Source: Vibrio maritimus
GTDB taxonomy: Bacteria; Pseudomonadota; Gammaproteobacteria; Enterobacterales; Vibrionaceae
Direction of reading: 5' to 3'
DNA length: 64,000 nt
Assembly (NCBI RefSeq): GCF_021441885.1
Contig: NZ_CP090438.1
Coordinates: forward strand, 1,736,001-1,800,000
Part shown: positions 32,986 to 42,687 of the stretch, in pieces
Numbering within the stretch: position 1 is the first letter of the stretch
How the letters are laid out: each line of letters opens with the position of its first letter
Notes under the pieces: model-generated
What the model was told of the DNA's origin: nothing
The model's input: only the letters and a program-made list of their open reading frames with translations
The model's database searches: none
Translations under genes and position numbers: made by a program

Positions 32986-35130
32986 TTAGCCCATGGTAGC
33001 CATGACTTTGTCCGGGAGGCCAAAGTATTTTTGGTTACCATCTGGTTCAAGTAGCAGACAATGAGTAGAGCTTGTGATCAACGCTGGATCCATTGTTGTA
33101 TAAACCACCGTCTTGTCCTTGAGTGCACCACTAAATAGCCTATTCAGATAACTCGCATGTTCATTCTCTACACCGACAAAAGGCTCATCGATAATGAACA
33201 AGTTCTGAGACATATCTCCTAGTCCTATCGCAATTCTCAGGCGCTGAATAACGCCGCTCGGCATATTCTTTAGTACTTCGGTATTGAGGTTGCTATCTAG
33301 TCCATCTGGGAACCATTTATGAAGTTCTAATAATTTAAAGGTGTAGAGCATCTGGTCAGTAGAGACGACGCCGTTATGCAGCACATAATTAGAGCGAATT
33401 GACCCCTCGAACAAATGCATATCAAATGGGATGAAGTTGATGGCTTTTCGATATCGAAAGTTGTTGAACTGCTTGATGTTGTAGCCATCGATATAGACAG
33501 CGCCTTGATAACGCTCTTCTAATCCTGCGATAACCATAAGTAAGGTGGTTTTTCCGCTACCGGCAGGACCCGAGATGGCAGTTTTGCTGCCAGGGGCAAG
33601 CTTGAAACCAAGATTCGTCAAACCTGTTTGGGCACCTTGATAACGATGGGTAATCCCGCTGCCAACCACCTCACCATAAAATTTGCGAATAGGTGGGCTT
33701 TTTTCTAGAGAAGTCTTGTCGTCGTTTAGTGACATCAACGCATTGATCTGTGCTGCCGAGGATTTTATTGTTTGGAACTTGGTGATTGAGTTGTATATAC
33801 CCATGATAGGTCCCAGCGCCTTCCAAACCAGTATGACTGTCGCCAGCATAGCACCAGCATCTGAGTTCCCATCCATCACTGTGATAACGGCAGTCACGAT
33901 AGAGGCGGTACCGATTGCTTGAATAAGCCCTCCACCAATAGCTTGAATCTTACTGTTGGTCATCGCGACGTGAGCGGCGTCATTTGAGCTTTGCTCGTGC
34001 GACGCGTTAAAGCGCGACTGGATAACTCTCAGAAGCGGGAGGCCTTGAATTGTATTGATGCCTCTTAGCAACTCATTCCACTGATAAGAGACCATCGCAT
34101 TGGCTCGAGAACTATTCGCGGTTGCTTGAGAGTAGATGTAACGTGAATAGATACAGAAAACAATCATTAGCAATATGCCTGCGAGCACTGTCAGCGCGGC
34201 ATATCCTGAAAGGATCGTTACTGCCAATATAAATATAACGATAAACGGCATATCAAAGTAACTTAACGTTGCTTCAGCAGTGACCAATTTTCTGAACTGG
34301 TCAATATCCTTAAGACGCGCTAACTGGGACGATACGCCAGCAGACGAGGTCATAGAGTAGGGAAGCCATAATAGTTTAGAAATAACGTTACGTGATATGT
34401 GTACTGCTAAGTCTTGACCTGAAGTGGCAAGGATATTCATGCGTACCTTCTTAACGGCATATTCAGCAAAACCGAGAAACACGGCAAATAAGGTTAGCCA
34501 ATAAAGCGTTGGCTCAGAGCTAGACGCTAGAGCGAAATTGTATACGCTCATAATAAAGAAGGGCTGCAACGCACCAAATATATTGATCACCAAGGAGAGA
34601 AAGACAAGACTCTTAAACTCATCGTTGTAGCGATAGAAAGCGTACTTTATCCAGTTCGACTTATCTTGAGACTCAGGCGGTGGTTCACGGAACAGCTTCG
34701 AATACTCGGAGATCACTGTTGTAGAGAACGCTTTTCCTTCTAGAGGGATGGTCACACTATTATTGTTTTTATAATCGAAAAGGGTGCCTTGACCATTTTC
34801 AACAGACATCAACACAGCTTCAAGTTTATCTAGCTCTATAAAGCAAGGCAGATGAAGGGAGCCGATATCCTCCAACGTCGCTTTATCTTGCTTTGTGGTC
34901 CTGCATTGGTAACCCAATCTAGTTAGTGTCGACTCAAAGCCCTCTACATCCTTCTCTCCTGGTATAAACGCATCAGATAACAGCTCGGGCGTGCCTTCCC
35001 ATTCCATCGCGATCAGGGTGTAGGCCAAACCTCTTAATAGAGGGGAATGACTGTATCGTTCCTGAAATTGAGCAGACTCAAAATCATGTAAACGCTCAGA
35101 GATGTTGTTAAAGTCGACAAGTATACTCAT
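32986..35130 (-). CDS. T1SS ABC exporter with degenerate ATPase motifs and peptidase-like N-domain
   Basis: A 714-residue ABC exporter of the type I secretion class. Residues 1-150 form a C39-peptidase-like domain without a catalytic cysteine, as in adhesin and toxin exporters; the membrane domain follows (about 165-450) and then the ATPase domain. Walker A is intact (GPAGSGKTT, 521-529), as is Walker B with its glutamate (LFIIDE, 644-649). The signature LSGGQ is replaced by MPSGVIQ (623-629), and the switch histidine by threonine (VVYTTMD, near 679). Its ATG overlaps the preceding ABC gene by four bases. Probably a heterodimer partner of that gene's product. Confidence 0.85.
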   Translation of the reverse strand: MSILVDFNNISERLHDFESAQFQERYSHSPLLRGLAYTLIAMEWEGTPELLSDAFIPGEKDVEGFESTLTRLGYQCRTTKQDKATLEDIGSLHLPCFIELDKLEAVLMSVENGQGTLFDYKNNNSVTIPLEGKAFSTTVISEYSKLFREPPPESQDKSNWIKYAFYRYNDEFKSLVFLSLVINIFGALQPFFIMSVYNFALASSSEPTLYWLTLFAVFLGFAEYAVKKVRMNILATSGQDLAVHISRNVISKLLWLPYSMTSSAGVSSQLARLKDIDQFRKLVTAEATLSYFDMPFIVIFILAVTILSGYAALTVLAGILLMIVFCIYSRYIYSQATANSSRANAMVSYQWNELLRGINTIQGLPLLRVIQSRFNASHEQSSNDAAHVAMTNSKIQAIGGGLIQAIGTASIVTAVITVMDGNSDAGAMLATVILVWKALGPIMGIYNSITKFQTIKSSAAQINALMSLNDDKTSLEKSPPIRKFYGEVVGSGITHRYQGAQTGLTNLGFKLAPGSKTAISGPAGSGKTTLLMVIAGLEERYQGAVYIDGYNIKQFNNFRYRKAINFIPFDMHLFEGSIRSNYVLHNGVVSTDQMLYTFKLLELHKWFPDGLDSNLNTEVLKNMPSGVIQRLRIAIGLGDMSQNLFIIDEPFVGVENEHASYLNRLFSGALKDKTVVYTTMDPALITSSTHCLLLEPDGNQKYFGLPDKVMATMG

Positions 35131-36755
35131 GCAGCCACCATCTCGTTGGTCAGGCGAATCGATTTGAGACCGTATTTCTTACTGTCTAACTTATTACTCA
35201 CAATCAGTAGAAATTGCTGATTCGCTTTTGGTACTAGGCTTGATATCACTCGCTCACCAAATGCTGAGTCGAACACGGTATCAATATCATCAAGAATCAA
35301 GACTTGCTTTTGGCTCAGCATGGCGCGAACAATCAGTAAAGCGTATTGAACCTGACGAGAGACTGGCGCATTCTTATGACCCGTTAACTGGGTATAGAAA
35401 CCGTCGGTCAATGCATCAATTTCACTCTTGATACCAAGATTTTTACACAAGGTGAACGCTGCGCTATTTAGGATAGGTCGAAAGCAAGTGAGGTTATCTA
35501 TGATGGTTCCCTCAACAAAAGTACTGTGCGAATCGACACGATGTACTGCCTCTCGCCATAGGTGATAGTGAAGGCTTTCCAGTGGTCTGCCACTCACCAA
35601 TATTTGCGAAGAGTCGCAAACAATATCACGCGTCAGGCATCGAGTAATATGACTCTTGCCTGTTCCAGAGTTACCTTTAATGACCGTTGGTTTTCCCAAC
35701 TCGAACAGCATCCGCTGCCCAGAGGCAAGCTTGACCTCGATATTATCCCCAACGCCTTGGATAGGCATGAGTTTAAAATCTGATTCAGTGGGGGTGTTCA
35801 CATCTCTTTGCTGTTTGTACTCTAGCTCTAAAAGCTCAGTAACATTCTCGATGTGGAGTTTATTGAGCTTCCAACGGCCTATGGTTCTCATTACTTGCTG
35901 ATAGGGAGCAAAGTATCGGTTTGTCAGCATAATGATGGCGGCCATCACACCTTGACTGGCCTCGAGGTTTATCACGGAAACCGCGAGCAGGACAACAACA
36001 CAGGCTATAGAAAGCTGCTGGATAAGCGCGAGTACTAGGTTGAACTCGGACTCTAGGTTTTCATACTCGATGTTTTTCTTCTCTCGAACCCGAACCATTT
36101 CTGTCATCAGGCTTTCTAGGCGGTATTCCATGGTTCGACTTTTGTTGTCCAATGGACTAGAGACAATCTCAATAATCTTTGAGTTGGTGAGCCCTTCTAT
36201 TTCTGACTTTTCTTCCAAAGTCTGTATCTTTTTGTCTGAGATTCGACGTGCAGCGTAGTAGAGCACAAGAGATGCCACTATAAGAGTTAAACCGGCTCCT
36301 AAGTTAATGAGTCCAATGATGATGATTGTGATAACACTGACAACCGCATTAATAGCAGCTCGTACAGTTTCGCCACCAAAGAAACTTTTGATTTCAGGGA
36401 TCGTAGAAATACGCTCAAGATACTGACCTGGCTCTAAACGATTAAACTTACTAATTTCGGCTAAACAGACAGATTTAAACACCCGATTCGTTAAATCACT
36501 TTCAAAGTCTTTCATTAAGGTTGAGGTAATCACTTCCTCTTGTTTTTTGAGCAAGTAATCAAGAAATATCGCAACGAGTATTATCGCGAATAGCAGGGAT
36601 AGGGTGTCCTTGGCTTGATTGGGAAGCACTCGGTCGAAAATAATCAAGATTGAGAAAGGCAGCACTAATGCAAACAGCGTCGACATTACTGTCGAAAACG
36701 TCAGATACAAGGTATCTGCTGCTGTGATTCTTTGTGTGAAGTGTTCGTTTCTCAT
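35127..36755 (-). CDS. T1SS ABC exporter partner without peptidase-like domain
   Basis: A 542-residue ABC protein with a six-helix membrane domain (about 20-280) and a C-terminal ATPase domain. Walker A is good (GNSGTGKS, 361-368), but the signature is unrecognisable (APVSRQVQ, 463-470), the Walker B glutamate is aspartate (VLILDDID, D490), and the switch histidine is asparagine (LLIVSNK, N521). It lacks the N-terminal C39-like domain of its neighbour. Two unequal ABC proteins also serve the MARTX toxin exporter (RtxB/RtxE), but there one half is canonical. AGGAAAGGA precedes the ATG. Confidence 0.82.
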   Translation of the reverse strand: MRNEHFTQRITAADTLYLTFSTVMSTLFALVLPFSILIIFDRVLPNQAKDTLSLLFAIILVAIFLDYLLKKQEEVITSTLMKDFESDLTNRVFKSVCLAEISKFNRLEPGQYLERISTIPEIKSFFGGETVRAAINAVVSVITIIIIGLINLGAGLTLIVASLVLYYAARRISDKKIQTLEEKSEIEGLTNSKIIEIVSSPLDNKSRTMEYRLESLMTEMVRVREKKNIEYENLESEFNLVLALIQQLSIACVVVLLAVSVINLEASQGVMAAIIMLTNRYFAPYQQVMRTIGRWKLNKLHIENVTELLELEYKQQRDVNTPTESDFKLMPIQGVGDNIEVKLASGQRMLFELGKPTVIKGNSGTGKSHITRCLTRDIVCDSSQILVSGRPLESLHYHLWREAVHRVDSHSTFVEGTIIDNLTCFRPILNSAAFTLCKNLGIKSEIDALTDGFYTQLTGHKNAPVSRQVQYALLIVRAMLSQKQVLILDDIDTVFDSAFGERVISSLVPKANQQFLLIVSNKLDSKKYGLKSIRLTNEMVAA

Positions 36756-36772
36756 GCTAGTCCTTTCCTAAA

Positions 36773-38155
36773 TCAGTTCTTTAGGTGCTCGGGTATTACG
36801 TCGCTCTCACGAATTGTCGAGGCATTCACCATAAGATCCATGATTTTCTCAATACTCAATGGAGATAGATTCCCGACGGTCTTATCCAACCGGATTGACT
36901 CAATAACATAGTCGTACTTTGCACTCTCATAATCCCTAATGGCGTTAAATAGCTTGCTCTCTGCCGCTAGTAGATCGGTTAGGGTACGAGTCCCCAATTC
37001 GTAAGCTCTCTTGATCCCATTGTAGGAAGAATAATTAGCTCGAATAATATTTTCGAAGGTGAAGATGGATTGAGAAAAGTCGTTGATGTTAAGAACGGAT
37101 GTTTCTAGATCGTTCTTAACTGTATTTCTGGTATCTAACAGAAGTAACTCATTCCGCTCTATCGTCTTTTCGTTCTTTTTATAGGCATAGTAATCCGAAC
37201 CGCCTGTAGTAATCGGTACCGTAAGCGTCAAACCGAGTGATTTAGAATCACTGATACCCGTAGCGCCTGGCGTAGTGATCGGATCGAAGTTGTTGGTATC
37301 GTCATGTCGGTAACTGGCATTGGCTGCTACGCTAGGGGCGAAATTAGAACCTGTTTCTTTTAAGGTTCTGAAACTACGCTCCAGCGTTTTTTCTGACACA
37401 ATGATGTCGTTGTTGTATTGCATCGCTTGAGTGAGCAGGTCATTTCGCTTATCGAGCGTAATCTCTGCCAACAATAGACTGCGCTGCAGATCTTGTGTAG
37501 GGATGACGGGATACTGAGTTAATAACTCTAGAGTATTCAATATCACATCTTTATCTTTGCCGAGAGTTCTAAGTCGGTTGGCAATCCCTTCCTTTTGTGC
37601 AACGACTTCATATAACTCGCTCGCGGCTACATTTCCTAACTCAACGTTTCGTTGCATTTGCTTGAGTCTCGCAAGAGAGGAGTCTAGCTCTGCTTTGGTA
37701 GCACGCGTTTGGGCACCGTTTTTTAAAAACTCGAAATACTGAATGGCGATCTCTTGGATGATTTCTTGCGTTTTGGCTTCGTTTTTTATCTCTTCGATAT
37801 TAAAGTCGAGCTTCGCTGTACCGTACTTATAGATGTCGGCGAGATTGAAGAGACTTTGGCTAAGCGAGACACTATAGCCGTGATCGTTATAACTGTTCGT
37901 CGTGTCATCAGTGCCACTCAATACGGTACGATTCCCACTCCAAGTGCTTGTCGCATTCGCAGAGATTGTAGGAAGAAACTTCGAACGACTGACATCAATG
38001 TTGTATGCGTTCTCTTCAACGCCTTTTCGACTAGCGATAAGAGACACATTATTATTGAGGCCAATCTGAACGGCCTCCAAAAGGGTTAGCGCATATCCAT
38101 TAAAGGGTAAGAGACTAACCAGAGCGATATTAACTGATCTTCTGATAGGCCACAT
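36773..38155 (-). CDS. TolC-family outer-membrane channel of the T1SS
   Basis: A 460-residue outer-membrane efflux protein with a signal peptide (MWPIRRSVNIALVSLLPFNGYA) and the repeated coiled-coil layout of TolC: LLEAVQIGLNNNVSLIASRKGVEENAYN near the start, VPITTGGSDYYAYKKNEKTIER in the second half and AYELGTRTLTDLLAAESKLFNA near the end. It would form the exit duct for the adhesin. Its start overlaps the 3' end of the kinase-like gene by 26 bases. Confidence 0.9.
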   Translation of the reverse strand: MWPIRRSVNIALVSLLPFNGYALTLLEAVQIGLNNNVSLIASRKGVEENAYNIDVSRSKFLPTISANATSTWSGNRTVLSGTDDTTNSYNDHGYSVSLSQSLFNLADIYKYGTAKLDFNIEEIKNEAKTQEIIQEIAIQYFEFLKNGAQTRATKAELDSSLARLKQMQRNVELGNVAASELYEVVAQKEGIANRLRTLGKDKDVILNTLELLTQYPVIPTQDLQRSLLLAEITLDKRNDLLTQAMQYNNDIIVSEKTLERSFRTLKETGSNFAPSVAANASYRHDDTNNFDPITTPGATGISDSKSLGLTLTVPITTGGSDYYAYKKNEKTIERNELLLLDTRNTVKNDLETSVLNINDFSQSIFTFENIIRANYSSYNGIKRAYELGTRTLTDLLAAESKLFNAIRDYESAKYDYVIESIRLDKTVGNLSPLSIEKIMDLMVNASTIRESDVIPEHLKN

Positions 38156-40364
38156 ACTTCTTGATCACCTTCAATATTTCATCACTTTTATATGGCTTAC
38201 TGATAACGTAATCCATACCTGCTTCAATACACGCCTTGTGTTCTGCCACACTGGTTAATGCAGTCGCACCGATAATGGTAGAAGGCGTTGATACGTCGGT
38301 TTCTTTTTCATGTTCACGAATAAGTTTGGTCGCTTGAATGCCCCCCATACCAGGCATGATACAGTCCATAAAGATGATATCGGCACGCTGGCTTTTAACC
38401 CATTCCACCGCTTCTGAGCCATCACCGACTGTGTCCGCGTTGTACTCCTGCTTCATCAAGATACGTTTCAACAAGAACTGTTGAACCTTGTCATCCTCAA
38501 CGATCAAGAATGAGCTGTTCTCTAAGGTCTCCTCCACGGACTCTGCTTCAAGGGCTTCACGGAGGTTAGGGATAAATTCATGAGGCAGGATCGGACTAAA
38601 GAAGACCTTGTCGACAAACTCATGTGTGCTCTGAGCAAGCTCAGAGGTACTCGATAGCAAAAATAGTTTTGTGCCAGTCGCTTTAAGGCGAGAGCTCAGT
38701 GTTTTGCTGAATGGCGCTATTTGGATACCTTCGATTGCATCGGTGATAATAATCCCATCGACTTTGCTTTCTTTTGGATTGAGTCTAAATAAATCATTCG
38801 GGTCTTCACTGATTTCAAATGTTGCGCCAGCAGTGGTTAAGGTCGTTGAAAGAATATCCAGCGATAGGGCACCAGAACTACAAATCACCAAGTGTTTACC
38901 CTCTAATGTACTTGAATTAGGGGCGTAGTAGCTCTGTGCTTCTAAATCAATATCAACTTGAAACAGACGCTGTTTACCCGACTCAAACCATTTAGAAGTA
39001 AAGTGACCGACATTTCCAAGAATAGACTTGGTCCACTCATCATTGCTCCCCACAGAATCCGCACGCTCTGTCCAATGAAGGGAGTCAACCTTTATCATTT
39101 TTACATTAGTAGTAGTCAGAAAGAAGAGTGACAACGTAACCCTAGATTTATCAACATCTTCAGAATTTCCCGTCTCGATTTTCAAAAGAACGTTGCGCCC
39201 ACTTTGAACTTGAATCGCATTTGAGAGTTTTAGGAACAACATCCAAAACAGACTCGTTTGGTGACCAAGAACTAAGTTTGGGATACTGCCAATAAAGGCA
39301 CATTCCAAAGAGAGGTCCTCGCGCTGCAGTTTAGATTTAACATGAATCGTTAACTCAGACACAACATCAAGAAAGGAGAAAGCGCTACTGCTCTTGTCAC
39401 GCCCCTGAGACAGCAATCTATTGTAGTTTTCAGCTAACTCGGAAAGCGTATTGGCAGCAGAAGTGATATCTTGCGCAAGCACTGCTGTATTCTCATCTGC
39501 ATCTTGCACTAAGTAATGAATACCGCCTTTGATGGTATTGGTAATGCCGCGAATCTCATAACCGATGAGACCGTAGAGCTGCTGATTTAGGTCGGCATCT
39601 TGTTGCTGTTTGTCCACTTTCTCATGCAAAACACGCAGTTTCGAATAGATGCTTCTTTCGACAGGATCGATATCAGTGGTATTTAGTATTTGGTCAATTT
39701 TAGGCGAGTCTAACTCGTCAAGCCTGTCGGCTAACGACTCAAAACTGTCATTCACAGACTTACGGGCTCGCACCGTCTTCTTGAGTCGATTCCACCCACC
39801 AAGGACGACTGAGATCGCGATAACAGAGAGCAGAGGGAAAATAGCGATGATCACGTTGACTGACGTTTTCATTGTGTCCAAAACGTGCTGATGTTCCACA
39901 AAAAATAGATCATCGAAGCGGTTACGAATTTCCACATAATTCGTATTTAGAGCTTGCTTTAGTTGTCTATACTCGAGCTCACCAACATCCAATTTAGAGA
40001 AGAAACGATTAATCGCCACTTGCAAATTACTATACTCAACAGCGCCCACAAGGCTCACTTGCTTTTTATCTAGCGCTGCTATCGCTTTGAATGAATTCAG
40101 TTCCAACAGGACATCATTTAGGTTTGCGCGTACCTCTTCACATTGCTGAGTATCAAGGCAAGAATCTAATATCAAAATAGTACGCTCTAGCTGCAAATTA
40201 AGCTGTTCGGTCTGACGAATGAGCGGAGTTGAAAAAATGGATTCGTTGTTCGAGGCAGTCAAGTATTGAAAAGAAAACCATGCCCCAATGGCAGAAAGGC
40301 ATAGTAGAAATACTATGCCGAGTTTAATGATTGGGAAAGTATAAACTTTATATGGTTTCTTCAT
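38130..40364 (-). CDS. Hybrid histidine-kinase-like protein lacking acceptor His, with intact receiver
   Basis: A 744-residue membrane signalling protein. Helices at about 12-34 and 168-190 flank a periplasmic helical sensor with two cysteines. The dimerisation helix has tyrosine Y269 where histidine is expected (GLIGYEIRGITNTIKGG in place of xxSHEIRTP). The ATPase-like region (about 360-480) has no recognisable N or G boxes. Residues about 490-610 look like a receiver without acidic pocket. The final domain (617-744) is an intact receiver: E623, D624, D625, phospho-acceptor D667, T701, K723. Encoded between the adaptor and TolC genes of the secretion operon, three bases after the former. Confidence 0.82.
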   Translation of the reverse strand: MKKPYKVYTFPIIKLGIVFLLCLSAIGAWFSFQYLTASNNESIFSTPLIRQTEQLNLQLERTILILDSCLDTQQCEEVRANLNDVLLELNSFKAIAALDKKQVSLVGAVEYSNLQVAINRFFSKLDVGELEYRQLKQALNTNYVEIRNRFDDLFFVEHQHVLDTMKTSVNVIIAIFPLLSVIAISVVLGGWNRLKKTVRARKSVNDSFESLADRLDELDSPKIDQILNTTDIDPVERSIYSKLRVLHEKVDKQQQDADLNQQLYGLIGYEIRGITNTIKGGIHYLVQDADENTAVLAQDITSAANTLSELAENYNRLLSQGRDKSSSAFSFLDVVSELTIHVKSKLQREDLSLECAFIGSIPNLVLGHQTSLFWMLFLKLSNAIQVQSGRNVLLKIETGNSEDVDKSRVTLSLFFLTTTNVKMIKVDSLHWTERADSVGSNDEWTKSILGNVGHFTSKWFESGKQRLFQVDIDLEAQSYYAPNSSTLEGKHLVICSSGALSLDILSTTLTTAGATFEISEDPNDLFRLNPKESKVDGIIITDAIEGIQIAPFSKTLSSRLKATGTKLFLLSSTSELAQSTHEFVDKVFFSPILPHEFIPNLREALEAESVEETLENSSFLIVEDDKVQQFLLKRILMKQEYNADTVGDGSEAVEWVKSQRADIIFMDCIMPGMGGIQATKLIREHEKETDVSTPSTIIGATALTSVAEHKACIEAGMDYVISKPYKSDEILKVIKKYVAYQKIS

Positions 40365-40367
40365 GCA

Positions 40368-41714
40368 TCACCGCTCATCGAATGCATCCTCAATCGCTGA
40401 CATTACTGGTTTAGCTGCGTATTCAATGACTCGTCGGTCGCCAGTTTTAATGTCGGCTGTAAACTCCATAAAGGGCGACAGGCTATATTTGGTCCCTGAA
40501 CGCTCTAAGAAATCATGCTCAATGGTAATTTTTGCTAGATAGTATTCTGTTTCCTCCTCCTCATAGGACGATCGACTAATCGAAGTAATCGTACCTGGCA
40601 TAAAGCCATACTTAGCAAAGTTGTAAGTATCAAACTTAAGCTTCACCTCTTGTCCGACTTCAACAAACCCCATTTCCTTTCTAGGTATTTTCGCTTCACC
40701 ATGCAGACGATTATTGAGTGGGGCGATGTCAGCGATACTCTCACCAGGAGGGACTACCGCCGAGCGGAAGTTAAAATGCACCTTATCTACGACGCCGTCT
40801 ACTGGAGAGTAAACAATCAAACGATCAACTTTGTCTGAGTGCTGAGGTTGTTGGATTCTTTTAATTTCTAGGTCTTTGTTCGCCTGAATGATCTGAGACT
40901 GGTACTCGGAGTTTCGATTGACGATAAGGTCAGTGAGTTGCTTACTTAGTCGAGCGAGTTGAAAGTCTTCATTCATTAAAGATTCATCTAAGTTCTCAAT
41001 CTCACGAACCATATTAGATTCTTGAACTTTCATATTCAGCACATCAACATATGACGCCATTTCTTCTTTATAGAGCGTTTCTTTGATATCTAGCTGCTTT
41101 CTGATGAGCTTCAGTTGATTGAGAGAGCTTACGCGCCGCTTTTTCATTGACGCTATTAACGTCTCCTTGTGCTCAATGTCATGCTGAATCAACACTTCAG
41201 CGGATACGTTCTTATCATTTTCATGTCGCCACGTGGTTTGGTTTACGCGTACCAAGTCAGGAAAATTACTGTACTCACTAAAGTCAGGTTCTGTTTGCGA
41301 TATAAGATGCTGATATCGTAAACGGTCCATCTCAAGTTGGGCTATTTCAGTATTGGCAGTTGTTAATTGAGAGTTACGCTCGATAGCTCGGAGTCGAGCA
41401 ATAGGCTGACCTTCATAAACGATATCTCCTGGTTTAACGAGCATAGAGTCTAAAATCCCCCCCTCAAGGTGCTGCACCTTCTCAATATCGGACTCAAGAA
41501 GCAGTTCCCCTCTCGAAGAAACGACGATGTCGATCCTAGCCTGAGATGCGATGATAAGTAACACGAGAACGATGACGAATGTGAGCAGTAAGGTCTTATG
41601 CACCGTCGTCATTGCACTTTTGATTTCAACAGCTTCAACGTAATCTGACTCAGACTTTTCGCTGTTTTTTATCAGCGCGTTCTTAATGTGATGCTCGATG
41701 TTACTTTTACTCAC
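40368..41714 (-). CDS. HlyD-family periplasmic adaptor of the T1SS
   Basis: A 448-residue membrane fusion protein linking the ABC exporter to the TolC channel. A cytoplasmic N-terminus is followed by one membrane helix (about 39-60, LLLTFVIVLVLLIIASQARID), the lipoyl half-motif SRGELLLESDIEKVQHLEGGILDSMLVKPGDIVYEGQPIARL, a long coiled-coil hairpin (about 110-290) and the closing half SPVDGVVDKVHFNFRSAVVPPGESIADIAP. Translation starts with GTG behind GGGGGGCG. It is the first gene of the secretion operon, divergent from the adhesin gene. Confidence 0.92.
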   Translation of the reverse strand: MSKSNIEHHIKNALIKNSEKSESDYVEAVEIKSAMTTVHKTLLLTFVIVLVLLIIASQARIDIVVSSRGELLLESDIEKVQHLEGGILDSMLVKPGDIVYEGQPIARLRAIERNSQLTTANTEIAQLEMDRLRYQHLISQTEPDFSEYSNFPDLVRVNQTTWRHENDKNVSAEVLIQHDIEHKETLIASMKKRRVSSLNQLKLIRKQLDIKETLYKEEMASYVDVLNMKVQESNMVREIENLDESLMNEDFQLARLSKQLTDLIVNRNSEYQSQIIQANKDLEIKRIQQPQHSDKVDRLIVYSPVDGVVDKVHFNFRSAVVPPGESIADIAPLNNRLHGEAKIPRKEMGFVEVGQEVKLKFDTYNFAKYGFMPGTITSISRSSYEEEETEYYLAKITIEHDFLERSGTKYSLSPFMEFTADIKTGDRRVIEYAAKPVMSAIEDAFDER

Positions 41715-42036
41715 GATCGCCCCCCGCTGATAGAAAACTAAACTTTCCTACTAGAATATACGCTGCATCAGTTGGTTAGATTAGTTTTGTGTACAAATAT
41801 TGTTCATCAATAGCTAAGTATATAAATGGTCACTTTTCAAAAAAATTTCCTTGTTTATCTGTAGTTTGTGGGGCCATCCCAAAAGCCTTAAAGAAGCTTA
41901 AATATGAGGTTCGTGATCAACGTCTAAACTTTTCTCTAATTTTTACCTCAGAAATTCTTGTCTTTTGTTTCTCATTTCCTTTACTGCCTAACATGAAAGT
42001 GTCTGATTTATAAGCTCGCGTGGCAATGGAGGCAAC
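41715..42036. promoter_or_regulatory. Divergent intergenic region between T1SS operon and adhesin
   Basis: 322 bases with no gene. It is AT-rich in the half nearer the secretion operon and must hold promoters for both units. GGAGG at 42028-42032 is the adhesin ribosome binding site. I see no confident -10/-35 pair, sigma-54 site or FNR box here. Confidence 0.5.
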
Positions 42037-42687
42037 ATGGCTGACAATAACGAAAACAACCCTCTCAATGATGCAGTCGAACAGGTCGAAACAGGTAATG
42101 ATGGAACAGAGCAGCAGCAGGCTCAGCAAAACCAACAAAACACCATTGCAACAACAATCGCGACAGGGGCAGATGCAGCTGATGCTGCCGACGATGCGAA
42201 TCAGGCCATGGAAGATAACCCGAGCGGAGCTGGGTCATCAGACGATCCCGATGCCACCGGGGGAGCTCAGTCAGCACAGCCAGTAGATAGTGAAGCAGCT
42301 TCTTCCGAAGGGGCTCAATCAGGTGTTGTCGATAGCCAAATGGCAGACTCCGGAGTAGGTGCTGATTCTGGAGCTGGCGGCGGCGCGGCCTCTGGAGCCG
42401 GAGCACAAAGCGTTGGCGGGCAACAATCTGAGGGGTCTGATGGTGGTGCTGATGCAGAGGGACAAACACAACAGGCAGGATCCGCACCGCAAGCAGCTGC
42501 CGCGTCTCCTGCTGCTGGTGGCGCTGCAGATGATGGATTTGACACCCAAACAGACAGCGAAACATTTGAAGTCAATGTCCTAGATGACGCTGAACAAGCA
42601 AACCTAGCTCAAGAACGTCAAGATGATGACTTCGACTCAGAAACAGTTTCTCAAACCTTCGAAATCCAAGTAGAAGACGTTAATGAT
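42037..42687 (+). other. Adhesin N-terminal low-complexity region
   Basis: Residues 1-217 are rich in Gln, Asn, Ala, Gly, Ser and Asp and probably unfolded. They contain PAAG at residues 158-161 (SPAAGGAADD), resembling the dialanine site cut by LapG proteases in LapA-type adhesins. The folded retention module of LapA is not recognisable. Confidence 0.5.

Noticed and set aside
42065..42583. Overlapping open frames on both strands in the adhesin N-terminal region
   Set aside because: The GC-rich low-complexity code leaves several frames open. Only the frame from 42037 has a ribosome binding site and joins the repeats.
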